A DNA stretch of 64,000 nucleotides from contig BNBA01000017.1 of assembly GCA_014654535.1 (NCBI GenBank), forward strand, positions 27,216 to 91,215. The letters are read 5' to 3'. Positions 1-10,656 of the stretch are shown here, piece by piece. A model generated the notes under the pieces. It ran no database searches, was not told the origin of the DNA, and saw only the letters and a list, made by a program, of their open reading frames with translations. This DNA is from Xanthomonas boreopolis. GTDB taxonomy: Bacteria; Pseudomonadota; Gammaproteobacteria; Xanthomonadales; Xanthomonadaceae. Position numbers and translations under genes: made by a program. Within the stretch, counting starts at the first letter, position 1; each line of letters opens with the position of its first letter.

Positions 1-33
1 AAGCTGACCCCACCGCCGGCCCCGAAACGCACC

Positions 34-726
34 GTGAGCGACACCGTCCGTCCGCTGAGTCCGCCGCAAGCCCAGGCGATCGCCCGCGCCTTCCTGCCGG
101 CGCATCCGCTGGGCAACCGCTACGACTACTACTACACGCGCATCAAGCTGCGCACCGATCCTCTCTATCCCGGCGTGCTCGAGGCCCTGCGCGGCACCCG
201 CGCGCCGCTGCTCGATCTCGGCTGCGGCCTGGGCCTGCTCGCGCACGCCCTGCGCGCCGACGGGCAGGCGCTGGACTATCGCGGCGTGGACATCGATGCC
301 GCCAAGATCCGCCGCGCGCGCCGGATCGCCGAGCGGAGCGGCCTGCCGCGCGCCCGTTTCGAGGTGCTCGACCTCAAGCACGGCGCACCCGGCCATCGCG
401 GCAGCGTGGCCCTCCTCGACGTCCTGCAGTACCTGCCCGAGGCCGGGCAATCCGGGCTGATCGCCGACACCGCGCGGATGCTGGAGCCCGGCGCCCGCCT
501 GGTGATCCGCTGCGGGCTGGACGACGGCAGCCGGCGCGGCCGTACCAGCCGCATCGGCGATGTCCTGGCGCACGTGGCCGGCTGGATGCAGGAGCGCCCG
601 CGCTGCCCTCCCACGCGCGCGCGCCTGCAGGCCGAGCTCGACGCCGCCGGGCTGCGCGCCCGCTTCACCCCGCTCTACGGCAATACCCCGTTCAACAACT
701 GGCTGATCGTCGCCGAGCCGGCGTAA
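34..726 (+). CDS. Class I SAM-dependent methyltransferase
   Basis: Small Rossmann-fold methyltransferase of about 230 residues. The SAM-binding glycine motif I (LLDLGCGLGLL) lies at residues 59-69 and an acidic motif II (GVDIDAAKI) near residues 84-92; a TPFNNWLIVAEPA end is typical of the family. The substrate cannot be told from the sequence. The first visible start is GTG at 34, but the frame is open to the window edge, so the true start may lie further left. It converges on a polysaccharide deacetylase. In xanthomonads such methyltransferases often lie near lipid or pigment gene clusters, but nothing here proves that link. Confidence 0.75.
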   Translation: MSDTVRPLSPPQAQAIARAFLPAHPLGNRYDYYYTRIKLRTDPLYPGVLEALRGTRAPLLDLGCGLGLLAHALRADGQALDYRGVDIDAAKIRRARRIAERSGLPRARFEVLDLKHGAPGHRGSVALLDVLQYLPEAGQSGLIADTARMLEPGARLVIRCGLDDGSRRGRTSRIGDVLAHVAGWMQERPRCPPTRARLQAELDAAGLRARFTPLYGNTPFNNWLIVAEPA

Positions 727-746
727 CGCCGTAACGCCGTAACGCC
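723..746 (+). repeat. Three tandem GTAACGCC units over a stop codon
   Basis: Three perfect 8-bp copies begin at the TAA stop of the methyltransferase gene, so the stop codon is repeated downstream in different frames. This is probably slippage at a gene end, with no function visible. Confidence 0.6.
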
Positions 747-777
747 GGCATCGTGCCGGGCGGCCCGGGCGCCCGGC

Positions 778-1554
778 TCACGCCCGCGGCAGCACCGCCG
801 CCAGGCCGCGCTCGTCCAGCGCGCGCAGCACGCCTTCCAGGACCGCCAGGTTGTGGCCCCGGGCGATGCCCTCGTGCAGCAGCACGATCGCGCCGGGCCG
901 CAGGTCGCGCACGATGCGCGCGACGGCCGTCCGGGGGTCGCAGGCCACCCCGTCGAACCCGCGCGCGCTCCAGGCCACCCGCACCAGTCCGTGCCTGCAC
1001 AGCGGCGCCGCCACCCAGGGATTGGTCATGCCGACCACCGAGCGGTACCAGCGCGGGGCCTGCCCGGCGATGTCGCGCAACGTGCGCTGGGCCTGGCCGA
1101 TCTCGGCCGCCATCCGGCGCGGGCCCAGCGCCCAGAACCAGCGCTGCGGATGGGTATGGCTGTGGTTGCCGATGCCGTGGCCGCGGCGGACGATCTCGCG
1201 CACCAGCTCCGGCCGCCGCGCGGCCCGCTCGCCGACCAGGAAGAAAGTGGCGCGGGCGCCATGCCGGTCGAGCAGGTCCAGCATCGCCAGCGTGTCGTCG
1301 GAGGGCCCGTCGTCGATGGTCAGCCAGACCCGGGGCTCCGCCCCCGCCAGGCGGGTCGCGACCGGCGCGTACAGCCGGCCCCCGGGCAGGAACACCGCGG
1401 CGACGAAGCAGGCGTGCGAACCCAGCAGGGCCGGCACGCCCGCAGGCCAGCCGAACCGCCACCACAGCAGCGCCACCGCCAGCTGCGAGGCGACCAGCCA
1501 CCAGCCCCAGTGCGGGCGGAATGCGGCGCGATGCAGTGTTTCCGGAGAGCTCAT
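778..1554 (-). CDS. NodB-type polysaccharide deacetylase, membrane-anchored
   Basis: About 258 residues. Two hydrophobic N-terminal segments (residues about 13-32 and 36-55) are followed by a carbohydrate esterase 4/NodB homology domain. Motif 1 is TIDDGPSD (the paired Asp of the metal/base site), motif 2 is HSHTHP (metal histidines), and a late LLHEG motif carries the catalytic histidine. The usual RxPxG motif 3 is replaced by RSVVGMTNP, so substrate contacts may differ from chitin or peptidoglycan deacetylases. Start taken at the ATG at 1554; an ATG at 1569 is possible. It probably acts at the periplasmic face of the inner membrane. Confidence 0.8.
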   Translation of the reverse strand: MSSPETLHRAAFRPHWGWWLVASQLAVALLWWRFGWPAGVPALLGSHACFVAAVFLPGGRLYAPVATRLAGAEPRVWLTIDDGPSDDTLAMLDLLDRHGARATFFLVGERAARRPELVREIVRRGHGIGNHSHTHPQRWFWALGPRRMAAEIGQAQRTLRDIAGQAPRWYRSVVGMTNPWVAAPLCRHGLVRVAWSARGFDGVACDPRTAVARIVRDLRPGAIVLLHEGIARGHNLAVLEGVLRALDERGLAAVLPRA

Positions 1555-1614
1555 GCCCCATCTTCGCATGGCGCGTAGAATGGACGGTCTCCCAGAAGAT
1601 CCACGGTCCCCACG

Positions 1615-2541
1615 ATGTCCCTCGACCCCGCCCTGCGTTCGCGCATCGAATCGCTGCTGCAATCCAACCGCGTCGTGCTGTTCATGAAAGGCCAGCCGAA
1701 CATGCCGCAGTGCGGCTTCTCGGCCAAGGCCGTGGGCGTGCTGAACGAGCTGGGCGTGGACTACGCCCACGTCAACGTGCTGGCCGACCAGGAGATCCGC
1801 GAGGGCATCAAGGCCTACGGCGACTGGCCGACGATCCCGCAGCTGTACATCGACGGCGAGCTGGTCGGCGGCAGCGACATCATGCTGCAGATGTACGAGA
1901 GCGGCGAACTGAGCCAGCTGCTGGGCGTGGCCGCCCCGGACCTGACCCCGCCGTCGATCACCATCACCCCGGCGGCGGTGGAAATGCTCAAGGGCGCGCT
2001 CGCCGACGCCCCGGGCGCGGCGCTGCAGCTGGCGATCGATGCGCGCTTCCAGCCCAACTTCCAGCTGGTGCCGGAAAATCCCAAGGCGATCGCCGCCGAG
2101 TCCAACGGCCTGCGCGTGCAGTTCGACCCGTCCAGCGCGCGGCGCGCCGACGGCATCACCATCGACTGGGTGGACGACATCCGCGGCCGCGGCCTGGCGA
2201 TCGACAACCCGAACGCGCCCAAGCCGGTGCAGGAACTGGCCCCGCGCGACGCCGACGACCAGGTCAAGGCCGGCACGCTGACGCTGGTGGACGTGCGCCC
2301 GGCCGACGAGCGCGCGATCGCCTCGGTCAACGCGCCGTTCCGCACGCTCGACGGCGAGGAGCGCGCTGCGCTGGAACGGCTGCCGAAGGACACCCCGCTG
2401 GCATTCCTGTGCCACCGCGGCGGCCGCAGCCTGCAGGCCGCCGAGCACTTCCGCGGCCTGGGCTTCACCCGCGTCTACAACGTCGCCGGCGGCATCGACG
2501 CCTGGTCCGACGAGGTGGACAACGGCGTGCCGAAGTACTGA
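1615..2541 (+). CDS. grxD: CGFS monothiol glutaredoxin / A-type-like / rhodanese fusion
   Basis: 308 residues with three domains. Residues 1-105 are a Grx4-class monothiol glutaredoxin with the CGFS motif (MPQCGFSAKAV) and the WPTIPQLYIDGELVGG glutathione-binding stretch. Residues about 112-205 resemble the HesB/IscA fold (ITITPAAVEML at the start, IDNPNAP at the end) but contain none of the three cysteines that bind Fe-S in true A-type carriers. Residues about 215-308 are a rhodanese domain with the active-site loop CHRGGRS. Grx4 proteins bind and pass on [2Fe-2S] clusters, so a role in cluster transfer or sulfur handling is likely. It ends in a strong terminator. Confidence 0.88.
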   Translation: MSLDPALRSRIESLLQSNRVVLFMKGQPNMPQCGFSAKAVGVLNELGVDYAHVNVLADQEIREGIKAYGDWPTIPQLYIDGELVGGSDIMLQMYESGELSQLLGVAAPDLTPPSITITPAAVEMLKGALADAPGAALQLAIDARFQPNFQLVPENPKAIAAESNGLRVQFDPSSARRADGITIDWVDDIRGRGLAIDNPNAPKPVQELAPRDADDQVKAGTLTLVDVRPADERAIASVNAPFRTLDGEERAALERLPKDTPLAFLCHRGGRSLQAAEHFRGLGFTRVYNVAGGIDAWSDEVDNGVPKY

Positions 2542-2558
2542 GCCACGCGCTGGATCCG

Positions 2559-2590
2559 CGAAAAAACGCCGCGAAAGCGGCGTTTTTTCG
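2559..2590 (+). terminator. Bidirectional intrinsic terminator after grxD
   Basis: A perfect 14-bp stem with a GAAA loop, beginning CGAAAAAACGCCGC and ending in TTTTTTCG. A and T runs on both sides let it stop transcription from both strands, serving the glutaredoxin gene and possibly the convergent DUF924 gene. Confidence 0.9.
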
Positions 2591-2609
2591 TTCGGGCCCG
2601 CCGCCTGCT

Positions 2610-2662
2610 TTTTGTGGGAGCGGCTTCAGCAGCGGCGGGGTTTTTCAGCCGCTCCCACAAAA
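2610..2662. repeat. REP-like palindrome, GTGGGAGCGGCT family
   Basis: Perfect 16-bp inverted arms (TTTTGTGGGAGCGGCT at 2610-2625 and its complement at 2647-2662) around a 21-bp loop. This is the common GAGCGGCT-type intergenic repeat of xanthomonads and pseudomonads. A related, less perfect copy lies at 40,093-40,207. Confidence 0.75.
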
Positions 2663-2689
2663 GCCCGCCAGGCCGGCCATCAACGATGG

Positions 2690-3247
2690 TCAACCCGCGA
2701 ACCCGCCCTCGTCGAGGAAGCGCTGCTCCTCCGGCGTCGTGTCCCGCCCCAATGCCGCATTGCGGTGCGGGAAGCGCCCGAAGCGCGCGATGATGTCCCG
2801 GTGCAGCAGCGCCCATTCGGCGGCGCCCTCGCCGGGCAGGGCGCGATGCAGTTCGACCGAACGCGCCTGGTCGGCCGGATCCTCGCTGTGCTCGAACGGC
2901 AGGTAGAAGAACATCCGCAGCGAAGGGGCGACCTCGTAGTCGTAGCCGGCCTCGATCGCGCGGCGCGCATAGTGCCGCGCCAGGCCGTCGGTGGCATAGG
3001 CGTGCGCGCCGCCGCGGAAGCAGTTCCGCGGGAACTGGTCGAGCAGGATCATCAGCGCCAGCGCGCCGTCGGCGCTGTCCATCCAGTGCTCGCATTCGCG
3101 GCGCGCGGCCGCGTGGTGCAGCTCGAGGAAATGCTGGCGGAAATTGGTGTCGAACGACTCGTTCTTCGAGAACCAGCGCTCCGGCCCCGCGCGCTCCCAG
3201 AACTCGCATACGGAGGCGATGTGCTTGCGTGTATCCGCGGGTTTCAT
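2690..3247 (-). CDS. DUF924 family protein
   Basis: 185-residue soluble protein. It carries the hallmarks of the DUF924 family: FWERAGPERWF near the start, ILLDQFPRN in the middle and FGRFPHRNA near the C-terminus. The fold is all-helical and TPR-like; the biochemical function of the family is not established. Start is the ATG at 3247, where the family N-terminus begins. It is flanked by a terminator-plus-REP region on its 3' side and diverges from the amidohydrolase gene. Confidence 0.8.
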   Translation of the reverse strand: MKPADTRKHIASVCEFWERAGPERWFSKNESFDTNFRQHFLELHHAAARRECEHWMDSADGALALMILLDQFPRNCFRGGAHAYATDGLARHYARRAIEAGYDYEVAPSLRMFFYLPFEHSEDPADQARSVELHRALPGEGAAEWALLHRDIIARFGRFPHRNAALGRDTTPEEQRFLDEGGFAG

Positions 3248-3418
3248 CGAGCGGTCTCGGGGGTGCGGGCCGCCGCACAGCATGCCCGTTCCCGGTCAAG
3301 GGCACCCGCTGCGCCGCGTCACGGCGGGCCGGGAGCGTGACCTATGGGGCTTGGCAAGCCCGCCCCGCGCCGGCTAGCGTCGTGGCCGCTGCACGCAATC
3401 CATCCGGGGAAAAACCTG

Positions 3419-4812
<1,394 letters not shown>

Positions 4813-4816
<4 letters not shown>

Positions 4817-6231
4817 TTCGCCTTGCTTTCGCTCGCCTTGCCTTGGCCCGCATTGCTTCTGCCCGTCGTTCCCGCGAAGGCGGGAACCCAGGGACGTCGC
4901 CGTGGACTTCGCATGCAGGGACGTGCCCCGGTTTTCCTGCAGGAGAACGGAAGAAGCGAGGCCGCTGGGTTCCCGCCTTCGCGGGAACGACGGCCTTGCT
5001 GCTGTCGCTGTTCTGGTCCGGCCACGCTATCGCGCAAGACGTGCTGATCCGCGACGCCACCGTGCACACCGCCACCGCGCAAGGCACGCTGCAGCATGCC
5101 GACGTGCTGGTGCAGGGCGGCACGATCCGCGCGATCGGCCACGGCCTGGCCGCGCCGGCCGGTGCCAGCGTGGTCGAGGCCGCGGGGCGGCCGCTGACGC
5201 CGGCCTTGTTCGGCGGCATCACCGAGATCGGCATCGAGGAGGTCTCCGGCGAGGACGCCACCGTCGACAGCGGCCTGAAACTGGCCGACCAGCCGATGCG
5301 CCCCGAGTTCGACGCCACCCTCGCCTACAACCCGGATTCGGTGCTGGTGCCGGTGGCGCGCGTGGAAGGCATCGGTTTCACGGCGCTCGGCGCGACGACG
5401 TCCGGTGCCTTCATCGCCGGCGAGGGCGGCGTGGTGCGGCTGGACGGCAGCGCCGATCCGATCGGCCCGCATGCGCTGTTCCTGCGCCTGGGCGCGGATG
5501 CGTCCGAACTGACCGGCAACTCGCGCGCGGCGCAATGGATGCTGCTCGACCAGTTGGTCGCCGAGGCGCGCGGCCGCGTGCCGGCCGATTCGCCGCATGC
5601 CCTGCTCACCCCGGCCGGCCGCGCGGTGCTGGCGAAGTACCTCGCCGGCCAGGGCCGCATCGTGGTGCAGGTCGAGCGCGCCGCCGACATCCGCCAGCTC
5701 CTCCGCTGGGCGCAGCGCGAGAAGGTCCGGATCGCCATCGCCGGTGGCAGCGAGGCGTGGAAGCTGGCCCCGCAACTGGCCCAGGCCAAGGTCCCGGTAC
5801 TGGTCGAAGCCCTGGCCGACCTGCCGTCCAACTTCGACCAGATCGGCGCGACCCTGGAGAACGCCGCGCGCCTGCGCGCCGCCGGCGTGGAAGTGAGCTT
5901 CACCCAGGGCGGCGACGGTTCGCACAACGCGCGCAAGGTGCGGCAGCTGGCCGGCAACGCCGTCGCCAACGGCCTGCCGTGGGACGACGGCCTGGCCGGC
6001 CTGACCCGGGTGCCGGCGGAGATCTTCGGCGTCGGCGACCGCATCGGCAGCATCGCGGTCGGCAAGCAGGCCGACCTGGTGCTGTGGGAAGGCGATCCGC
6101 TCGACGTGGCCCATTACGCCGAGCAGGTCTGGCTCGGCGGCCGCGCCATCCCGATGCGCTCGCGCCAGACCGAACTGCGCGACCGCTACCTGCGCCAGCA
6201 GGGCTCGCTGCCGCGCTCGTATCCGCGTTGA
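4813..6231 (+). CDS. Amidohydrolase paralogue lacking metal ligands, repeat in signal peptide
   Basis: 472 residues from a GTG start overlapping the upstream stop (GTGA) behind a GGGAGGTG site. It aligns with the amidohydrolase superfamily at both ends (VLIRDATVHTA and GSIAVGKQADLVLWEGDPL). The HxH position, however, reads LTPALFGGITEIG, with no histidines, and later metal histidines are also not evident, so it is probably a non-catalytic or altered partner of the upstream enzyme. The signal peptide is split: a short basic start, then about 43 residues encoded by an inserted palindromic repeat (4863-4993), then the hydrophobic ALLLSLFWSGHAIA and a likely cleavage near AIA-QD. The frame stays open through the insertion. 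Confidence 0.8.
4863..4993 (+). repeat. Palindromic repeat inserted inside a coding sequence
   Basis: 131-bp element bounded by perfect 28-bp inverted arms (4863-4890 and 4966-4993). Each arm contains the GTTCCCGCGAAGGCGGGAAC core seen in many xanthomonad intergenic repeats. It lies wholly within the signal-peptide region of the second amidohydrolase and is read in frame with no stop. Distant relatives of the arm sequence occur at 40,612-40,638, 51,498-51,518 and 63,086-63,112. Confidence 0.85.
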
Positions 6232-6281
6232 GCACGGACGGGCAGGAGGCGACGCATCGCCCCTGCCCGCCGCACCCGGCC

Positions 6282-7088
6282 TCAGTTCGCGTTGATGGTC
6301 GCGTTGAAGTAGGCCCAGCCGTTGCCGCGCACGACCTCGAAACCGGCCTCGACCACGTGCAGGTACATGGAGTTGTTGTAGCGCCCGTCCTGCGAGCGGT
6401 TGGCATGCAGCCAGTTGAGGAACGGCTTCACGTCCAGGTTGAGGCTGCCGCTGGTGGCCAGGTTGGCCTGCCCGGCGGTGCCGGTCGGGATGAAGGTATA
6501 GACGTAGTAGCCGGCGCCGCTGTTGTAGCCCTCCCACAGGTCGAAGGTGCGGCCGCCGGCGCTGATCACGCGCGTGCCGGTCTGGGTGCCGATCGGCCAC
6601 GAATTGTGGTCGCCCCAGATCATCACCTCCAGCTGCGGCGTGCCCTTGTTGGTGTCCCAGCGGAAGAACATGTCGTAGGCGAAGTCGCCGCCGAGGTTGG
6701 TGCCGCCGGCCTGGTAGCCGAAGGTCACCGGGATGCTGTTGATGGTCGAGACCCGCTTCGGGAACAGCGTGTCGCTGGTCGGGTTCCAGTCGTAGTGCCA
6801 GCCGCGCACGATGGCCGGGTAGCCGTAGAGATTGTTGGTGGAGTAATTGAAGGTCACCGTCATCTCGGGCAGGCTGCCGGTGCCGAACGAGCCTTGCATG
6901 ACGTTGTTGGGATCGTTGAAGTTGTTGACCCAGGCGTAGTGGTTGCCGAACACCTTGTACGGCCCGGCCCAGGCGGCCGGCGCGAGCGCGGCCAAGGCCA
7001 GCGCCAGCACGACGCGCGAGCGGCGGCGCGGCGATGGCGGTGCGGCGGAACGATCGCGAGACACGTGGTTCGAACTGGCGCGTTGCAT
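6282..7088 (-). CDS. Secreted GH12 family endo-glucanase
   Basis: 268 residues. A long basic n-region (PRRRSR) leads into a hydrophobic segment and cleavage near AWA-GP, so it is exported. The mature part matches glycoside hydrolase family 12 (beta-1,4-glucanases and xyloglucanases). LEVMIWGDHNSWPIG contains the likely nucleophile Glu, and HVVEAGFEVV near the C-terminus contains the likely acid/base Glu. Many aromatic residues line the sandwich, as expected for a glucan groove. The ATG at 7088 follows a GGGAGGGC site. It stands alone, and probably degrades plant beta-glucan. Confidence 0.8.
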   Translation of the reverse strand: MQRASSNHVSRDRSAAPPSPRRRSRVVLALALAALAPAAWAGPYKVFGNHYAWVNNFNDPNNVMQGSFGTGSLPEMTVTFNYSTNNLYGYPAIVRGWHYDWNPTSDTLFPKRVSTINSIPVTFGYQAGGTNLGGDFAYDMFFRWDTNKGTPQLEVMIWGDHNSWPIGTQTGTRVISAGGRTFDLWEGYNSGAGYYVYTFIPTGTAGQANLATSGSLNLDVKPFLNWLHANRSQDGRYNNSMYLHVVEAGFEVVRGNGWAYFNATINAN

Positions 7089-7484
7089 GTGGTGCCCTCC
7101 CGAGATGGCGTCCTGCCCAGGTCCGGGCGGCTCCTGCCGCCGGCCGCGGCCATCGGACCGCAGCCGTGGGCGACCGTAGCAGCCTGTGCACCGCGGCATT
7201 CATCACGATTACGCCGCGCCCTATGCCGGTTCGGAAATAGCGAGGCACAGTCGTCGCATCCTGCGTGCGCGGCTTCGTACTTCGGGGCGCGGCGTGGATA
7301 ATCGGGAAGGATCCAGCGTCCGTTTCCGCCCCTCTCCGGGAACCTGCACCTGCCTCGTCGTGCCCGCCGGAGCGGGAACGGGACATCGCTTGCAGGCCGG
7401 GCAACGGCCGGATCCATGAGCCCGCTCGCGCGGGAACCACGGCCCATCGTCCCCAGCGCCGCGAAAGCTCCAAGGAGGACCACC
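7089..7484. other. Intergenic region between glucanase and isomerase
   Basis: 396 bp between divergent genes. It must hold both promoters. I see no convincing sigma-70 hexamers, no RNA gene and no coding pattern. A CAAGGAGG ribosome site at its right edge serves the isomerase gene. Confidence 0.5.
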
Positions 7485-8114
7485 ATGCAGCTCCCCTGGT
7501 ACTTCGACTTCGTTTCGCCGTTCGCCTACCTGCATTGGCAGAAGCTGCAGCGCATGCCGCAGGCGGCCCAGGTGCAGCCGGTCCCGATCCTGCTCGGCGC
7601 GGTGCTGGAAGCGACCGGCATCCGGGGCCCGGCCGAGATTCCCGGCAAGCGGCTTTTCACCTACCGCCGCGTGCAATGGCAGGCCGAGCAGGACGACGTG
7701 CTGCTGCGCTTCCCGCCGGCGCATCCGTTCAATCCGCTCCCGGCCCTGCGCCTGTGCATCGCGGTCGGCGGGCACGCCCAGGCGGTCGATGCGATCTTCG
7801 ACTGGATATGGCGCAACGGCTATCCCGGCGACAGCGCCGCCGCGCTCGCCCCGGTGGCCGAGGTGCTCGGGGTCACCGACCCGGAAGCGGCGATCGCCGC
7901 GCCGGAGGTGAAGGCGCAACTGCGCGCCAATACCGAGGCCGCCCTCGCCGCCGGCGTGTTCGGCGTGCCCACCCTGGCCATCGGCGGGGAGCTGTTCTGG
8001 GGCAACGACGCGCACGGCCTGATCGAGACGGTGCTGGCCGATCCCGAGTACCTGGCGCGCGAGCCGATGGCGAGGCTGGCCACGCTGCCGGAGGGCATCC
8101 GCCGCGGAGGATAG
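7485..8114 (+). CDS. 2-hydroxychromene-2-carboxylate isomerase family (DsbA-like, GSH-dependent)
   Basis: 209 residues of the kappa-class GST/DsbA family. The N-terminus WYFDFVSPFAYL carries the serine that activates glutathione. The chain ends in GVFGVPTLAIGGELFWGNDA, the family's cis-proline loop and GSH-binding segment. Known members isomerise HCCA in naphthalene breakdown, but most genomic copies have unknown substrates and no degradation genes are adjacent here. The ATG follows an AAGGAGG site. Confidence 0.85.
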   Translation: MQLPWYFDFVSPFAYLHWQKLQRMPQAAQVQPVPILLGAVLEATGIRGPAEIPGKRLFTYRRVQWQAEQDDVLLRFPPAHPFNPLPALRLCIAVGGHAQAVDAIFDWIWRNGYPGDSAAALAPVAEVLGVTDPEAAIAAPEVKAQLRANTEAALAAGVFGVPTLAIGGELFWGNDAHGLIETVLADPEYLAREPMARLATLPEGIRRGG

Positions 8115-8193
8115 GCCAAGCCGCTACGCGGCCCGGCATTTTTGCGATAGCTTTCACACTCGAATTGGGACGCAGCAGCCGGAGGGGGCAACG

Positions 8194-9138
8194 ATGCGTA
8201 TCGGAATCGTGGTGGATTCTGCCTGCGATCTGCCACAGGACTTCATCCAGAAGAACAACATCGTCGTCCTGCCGATCACCGTGCGGATCGGCGAGGCGGT
8301 ACTGGCCGACCATCGCGACGAGGAGGCCACGCTGGAGTTCCTGCGCGCCCACGTCGCCGAGCGCGGCCACGAAGCCGAGACCACGCCGTTCTCGGTCAAC
8401 CAGATCCGCGACCTGTTCCTGGAGCGGCTGGTCATCGACTACGACCACGTGTTCTGCCTGACCATCTCCAAGCTGCGCAGCCAGATCTTCGACAACGCGA
8501 CCCAGGCCAGCTTCGCGATCCTCAACGACTACAAGCCGGTGCGGCAGTCGGCCGGCTACAACTCGCCGTTCGCGTTGCGAGTGATCGACACGCTCAACCT
8601 GTTCGCCGGCCAGGGCGTCACCGCCGTGGAAGCGGCGCGCCTGCGCGCGCAGGACGCCAGCGTCGCGCAGATCCGCACGCGCATCGAGCAGTTGGCCGAG
8701 AACACCTATGGCTACATGATCCCGCGCGACCTGTACTACCTGCGCGCGCGGGCCCGCGCCAAGGGCGACCGCAGCGTCGGCCTGATCAGCGCCGCGCTCG
8801 GCAGCGCGCTGGACATCAAGCCGGTGCTGCGCGCGTACCGCGGCGTGACCGAACCGGTGGCCAAGCTGAAAGGCTTCGAACCTTCGGTGCAGAAGATGTT
8901 CGAGTTCACCGCCCGCAAGGTACGCGAGGGCCTGATGACGCCGACCGTATGCGTCGGCTACGGCGGCGAACTCCAAGAACTGCGCGCCCTGCCCGGCTAC
9001 GCCGCATTGCGCGACGCCTGCGCGGAAAAGGAGGTCGAACTGTTCGAGAGCGTGATGAGCCTGACCGGCATGGTCAACGTCGGCAAGGGCGCGGTCGCCG
9101 TGGGCTTCGCGGCCGCACCGCATGGATTCTCGGCCTAG
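8194..9138 (+). CDS. DegV family protein (fatty-acid binding)
   Basis: 314 residues. The N-terminus MRIGIVVDSACDLP is the signature start of DegV/FakB proteins, and the C-terminal lobe contains VGYGGE and SVMSLTGMVNVGKGAVAVGF. Characterised members bind a fatty acid between two lobes. In Firmicutes they present it to FakA kinase; the proteobacterial role is unclear and no kinase partner is seen here. GGAGGGGGC precedes the ATG. Confidence 0.85.
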   Translation: MRIGIVVDSACDLPQDFIQKNNIVVLPITVRIGEAVLADHRDEEATLEFLRAHVAERGHEAETTPFSVNQIRDLFLERLVIDYDHVFCLTISKLRSQIFDNATQASFAILNDYKPVRQSAGYNSPFALRVIDTLNLFAGQGVTAVEAARLRAQDASVAQIRTRIEQLAENTYGYMIPRDLYYLRARARAKGDRSVGLISAALGSALDIKPVLRAYRGVTEPVAKLKGFEPSVQKMFEFTARKVREGLMTPTVCVGYGGELQELRALPGYAALRDACAEKEVELFESVMSLTGMVNVGKGAVAVGFAAAPHGFSA

Positions 9139-9242
9139 GAGGATCGCGCCATACGGATGACGGCCGACGCCTCACGCGGTCGCCTTGCCCGGGCGGCCTG
9201 GACGGTTGCCCATCGGCCTCGCCAGCCCGGCCGCTCCATCCC

Positions 9243-10190
9243 TCACCCCGCCCAGAGCGACCGCAGCGCCGCAATCCCCTGCGCCCCATGCCGCCGCGCC
9301 TCGGCCAGGTGCGACGGATGCAATCCGCCGCCCGCGTAGATCGGCAGCGACACCTTCTCCCGCATCGCCTCGAACGCTTCCCAGCCGAACGGCGCCGCCG
9401 GCGCGGACACGCTGGAAAGCACCGGCCCCAACACCGCGAAGTCGCACCCGATCCGCTGCGCCTGCTGCAGGCTGGGCAAATCGTGGCAGGACGCGGCGAC
9501 CGGCTGTCCGGCCGGCAGCGGCCGCCCGTCGAGGGCCCCCAGCTGCACGGCATCGAGATGCACGCCGATCCCCAGCTCGCGGGCCAGCGCGATGTCGCCC
9601 TCGAGCAGGAGCTGTACCGGGTTGCGCCCCCGCTGCGCCAACACCCGCTCGACCAGATGCGCCCGGCGCGCGGGATCGCGCCCGCGCGTGCACAGGTGCA
9701 TGCGCCGGACGCCCGCGCGCAGCAACTGCCCGACGCGCTCCAGCCAGCGCTCCTCGTCCGCGCCGGGTTCGGGCGTGACCAGGTAGTGCTCCGGCTGGCG
9801 CAGCATCGCGACCACAGGCAGGTCCGCCGGCGGCATCGAGTAGCGCTCGAGCTTCTCCGGGCTCACCCAGGTCAGCGCCTGCCCTTCGCGCCCGCGCGGC
9901 TGGCCCTTCCAGCCGTCGATGCGCCGCACTTCCAGGCGCAGGCGCTTGTCCGGATACAGTTGCGGCACTTCCATCAGCCACTCGCCGACCTGGGCCTCGA
10001 TGCCCAGTTCCTCCTGCAGTTCGCGCACCAGCGCATCTTCCGAGCTCTCGCCCGGCTCGCGCTTGCCGCCGGGGAATTCCCACAGCCCCGGCATGTCCCG
10101 GGTCTCGGTACGGCGTGCCAGCAGGATGCGGCCGCGCGCGTCCTGGATGACGCCGGCCACGACATGGATCGATCTCAAGGGTTCAGGCAT
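9243..10190 (-). CDS. mutT: MutT Nudix hydrolase fused to ThiE-like domain
   Basis: 315 residues. Residues about 8-135 are a MutT-type Nudix domain: the Nudix box starts at GGKREPGES and ends at RELQEELGI near residues 40-63. It should hydrolyse 8-oxo-dGTP and so prevent A:T to C:G transversions. Residues about 150-315 resemble thiamine phosphate synthase, a TIM barrel with GVHLDAVQLG, DFAVLGPV and PIYAGGGL. This fusion is common in gammaproteobacteria and its barrel is usually thought not to make thiamine. In Xanthomonas-type genomes mutT sits next to secA, as here. Confidence 0.88.
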   Translation of the reverse strand: MPEPLRSIHVVAGVIQDARGRILLARRTETRDMPGLWEFPGGKREPGESSEDALVRELQEELGIEAQVGEWLMEVPQLYPDKRLRLEVRRIDGWKGQPRGREGQALTWVSPEKLERYSMPPADLPVVAMLRQPEHYLVTPEPGADEERWLERVGQLLRAGVRRMHLCTRGRDPARRAHLVERVLAQRGRNPVQLLLEGDIALARELGIGVHLDAVQLGALDGRPLPAGQPVAASCHDLPSLQQAQRIGCDFAVLGPVLSSVSAPAAPFGWEAFEAMREKVSLPIYAGGGLHPSHLAEARRHGAQGIAALRSLWAG

Positions 10191-10413
10191 GCCCGCGACT
10201 TTGCCGTGATGGACCGGCGTCGGGCAATAGAGACGGATATCCTTTCAGCACTTGGAGACCCATATCAGTCGTCAAACCAGCCCTACATGGATGCCCAAGA
10301 ACCTCGTGCTTTCCCCAGGAGGCCCAAGTCGCTGGCTGGGACCCCGCCGATGCGGGGACGACGGTAGAAGGCATATCGCAAGCCCCCCAACCCGCCACAG
10401 AACTCTCTGGAGC

Positions 10414-10576
10414 GGAGCCCCCTTAGTAAGGGGGCGCGGCGACAGCCGCGGGGGATTGGAAGTGTCGAGCCGGGACCCGAACTTCGCCGGGCGAAGTTTG
10501 GGGCGCAGCGGGCGAAGCCCGATGCGTGCTCCCCCTTGGTAAGGGGGCGCGGCGACAGCCGCGGGAGATCGGAGGT
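10414..10576. repeat. Two copies of AAGGGGGCGCGGCGACAGCC repeat
   Basis: Two direct copies of a roughly 40-bp unit (10,418-10,456 and 10,531-10,570). Each is a short CCCCCTT-AAGGGGG palindrome followed by GCGCGGCGACAGCCGCGGG. A third copy lies at 33,972-34,012. The rest of the 10,191-10,587 gap holds no gene that I can support. Confidence 0.75.
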
Positions 10577-10587
10577 AAGACCGTGAG

Positions 10588-10656
10588 CCCGGAATCCGCG
10601 TAGCGGATTCCGGGTGCGCAGCCCGTTTCACGGGCTGCGCCACGGTCAGCTCAGCT

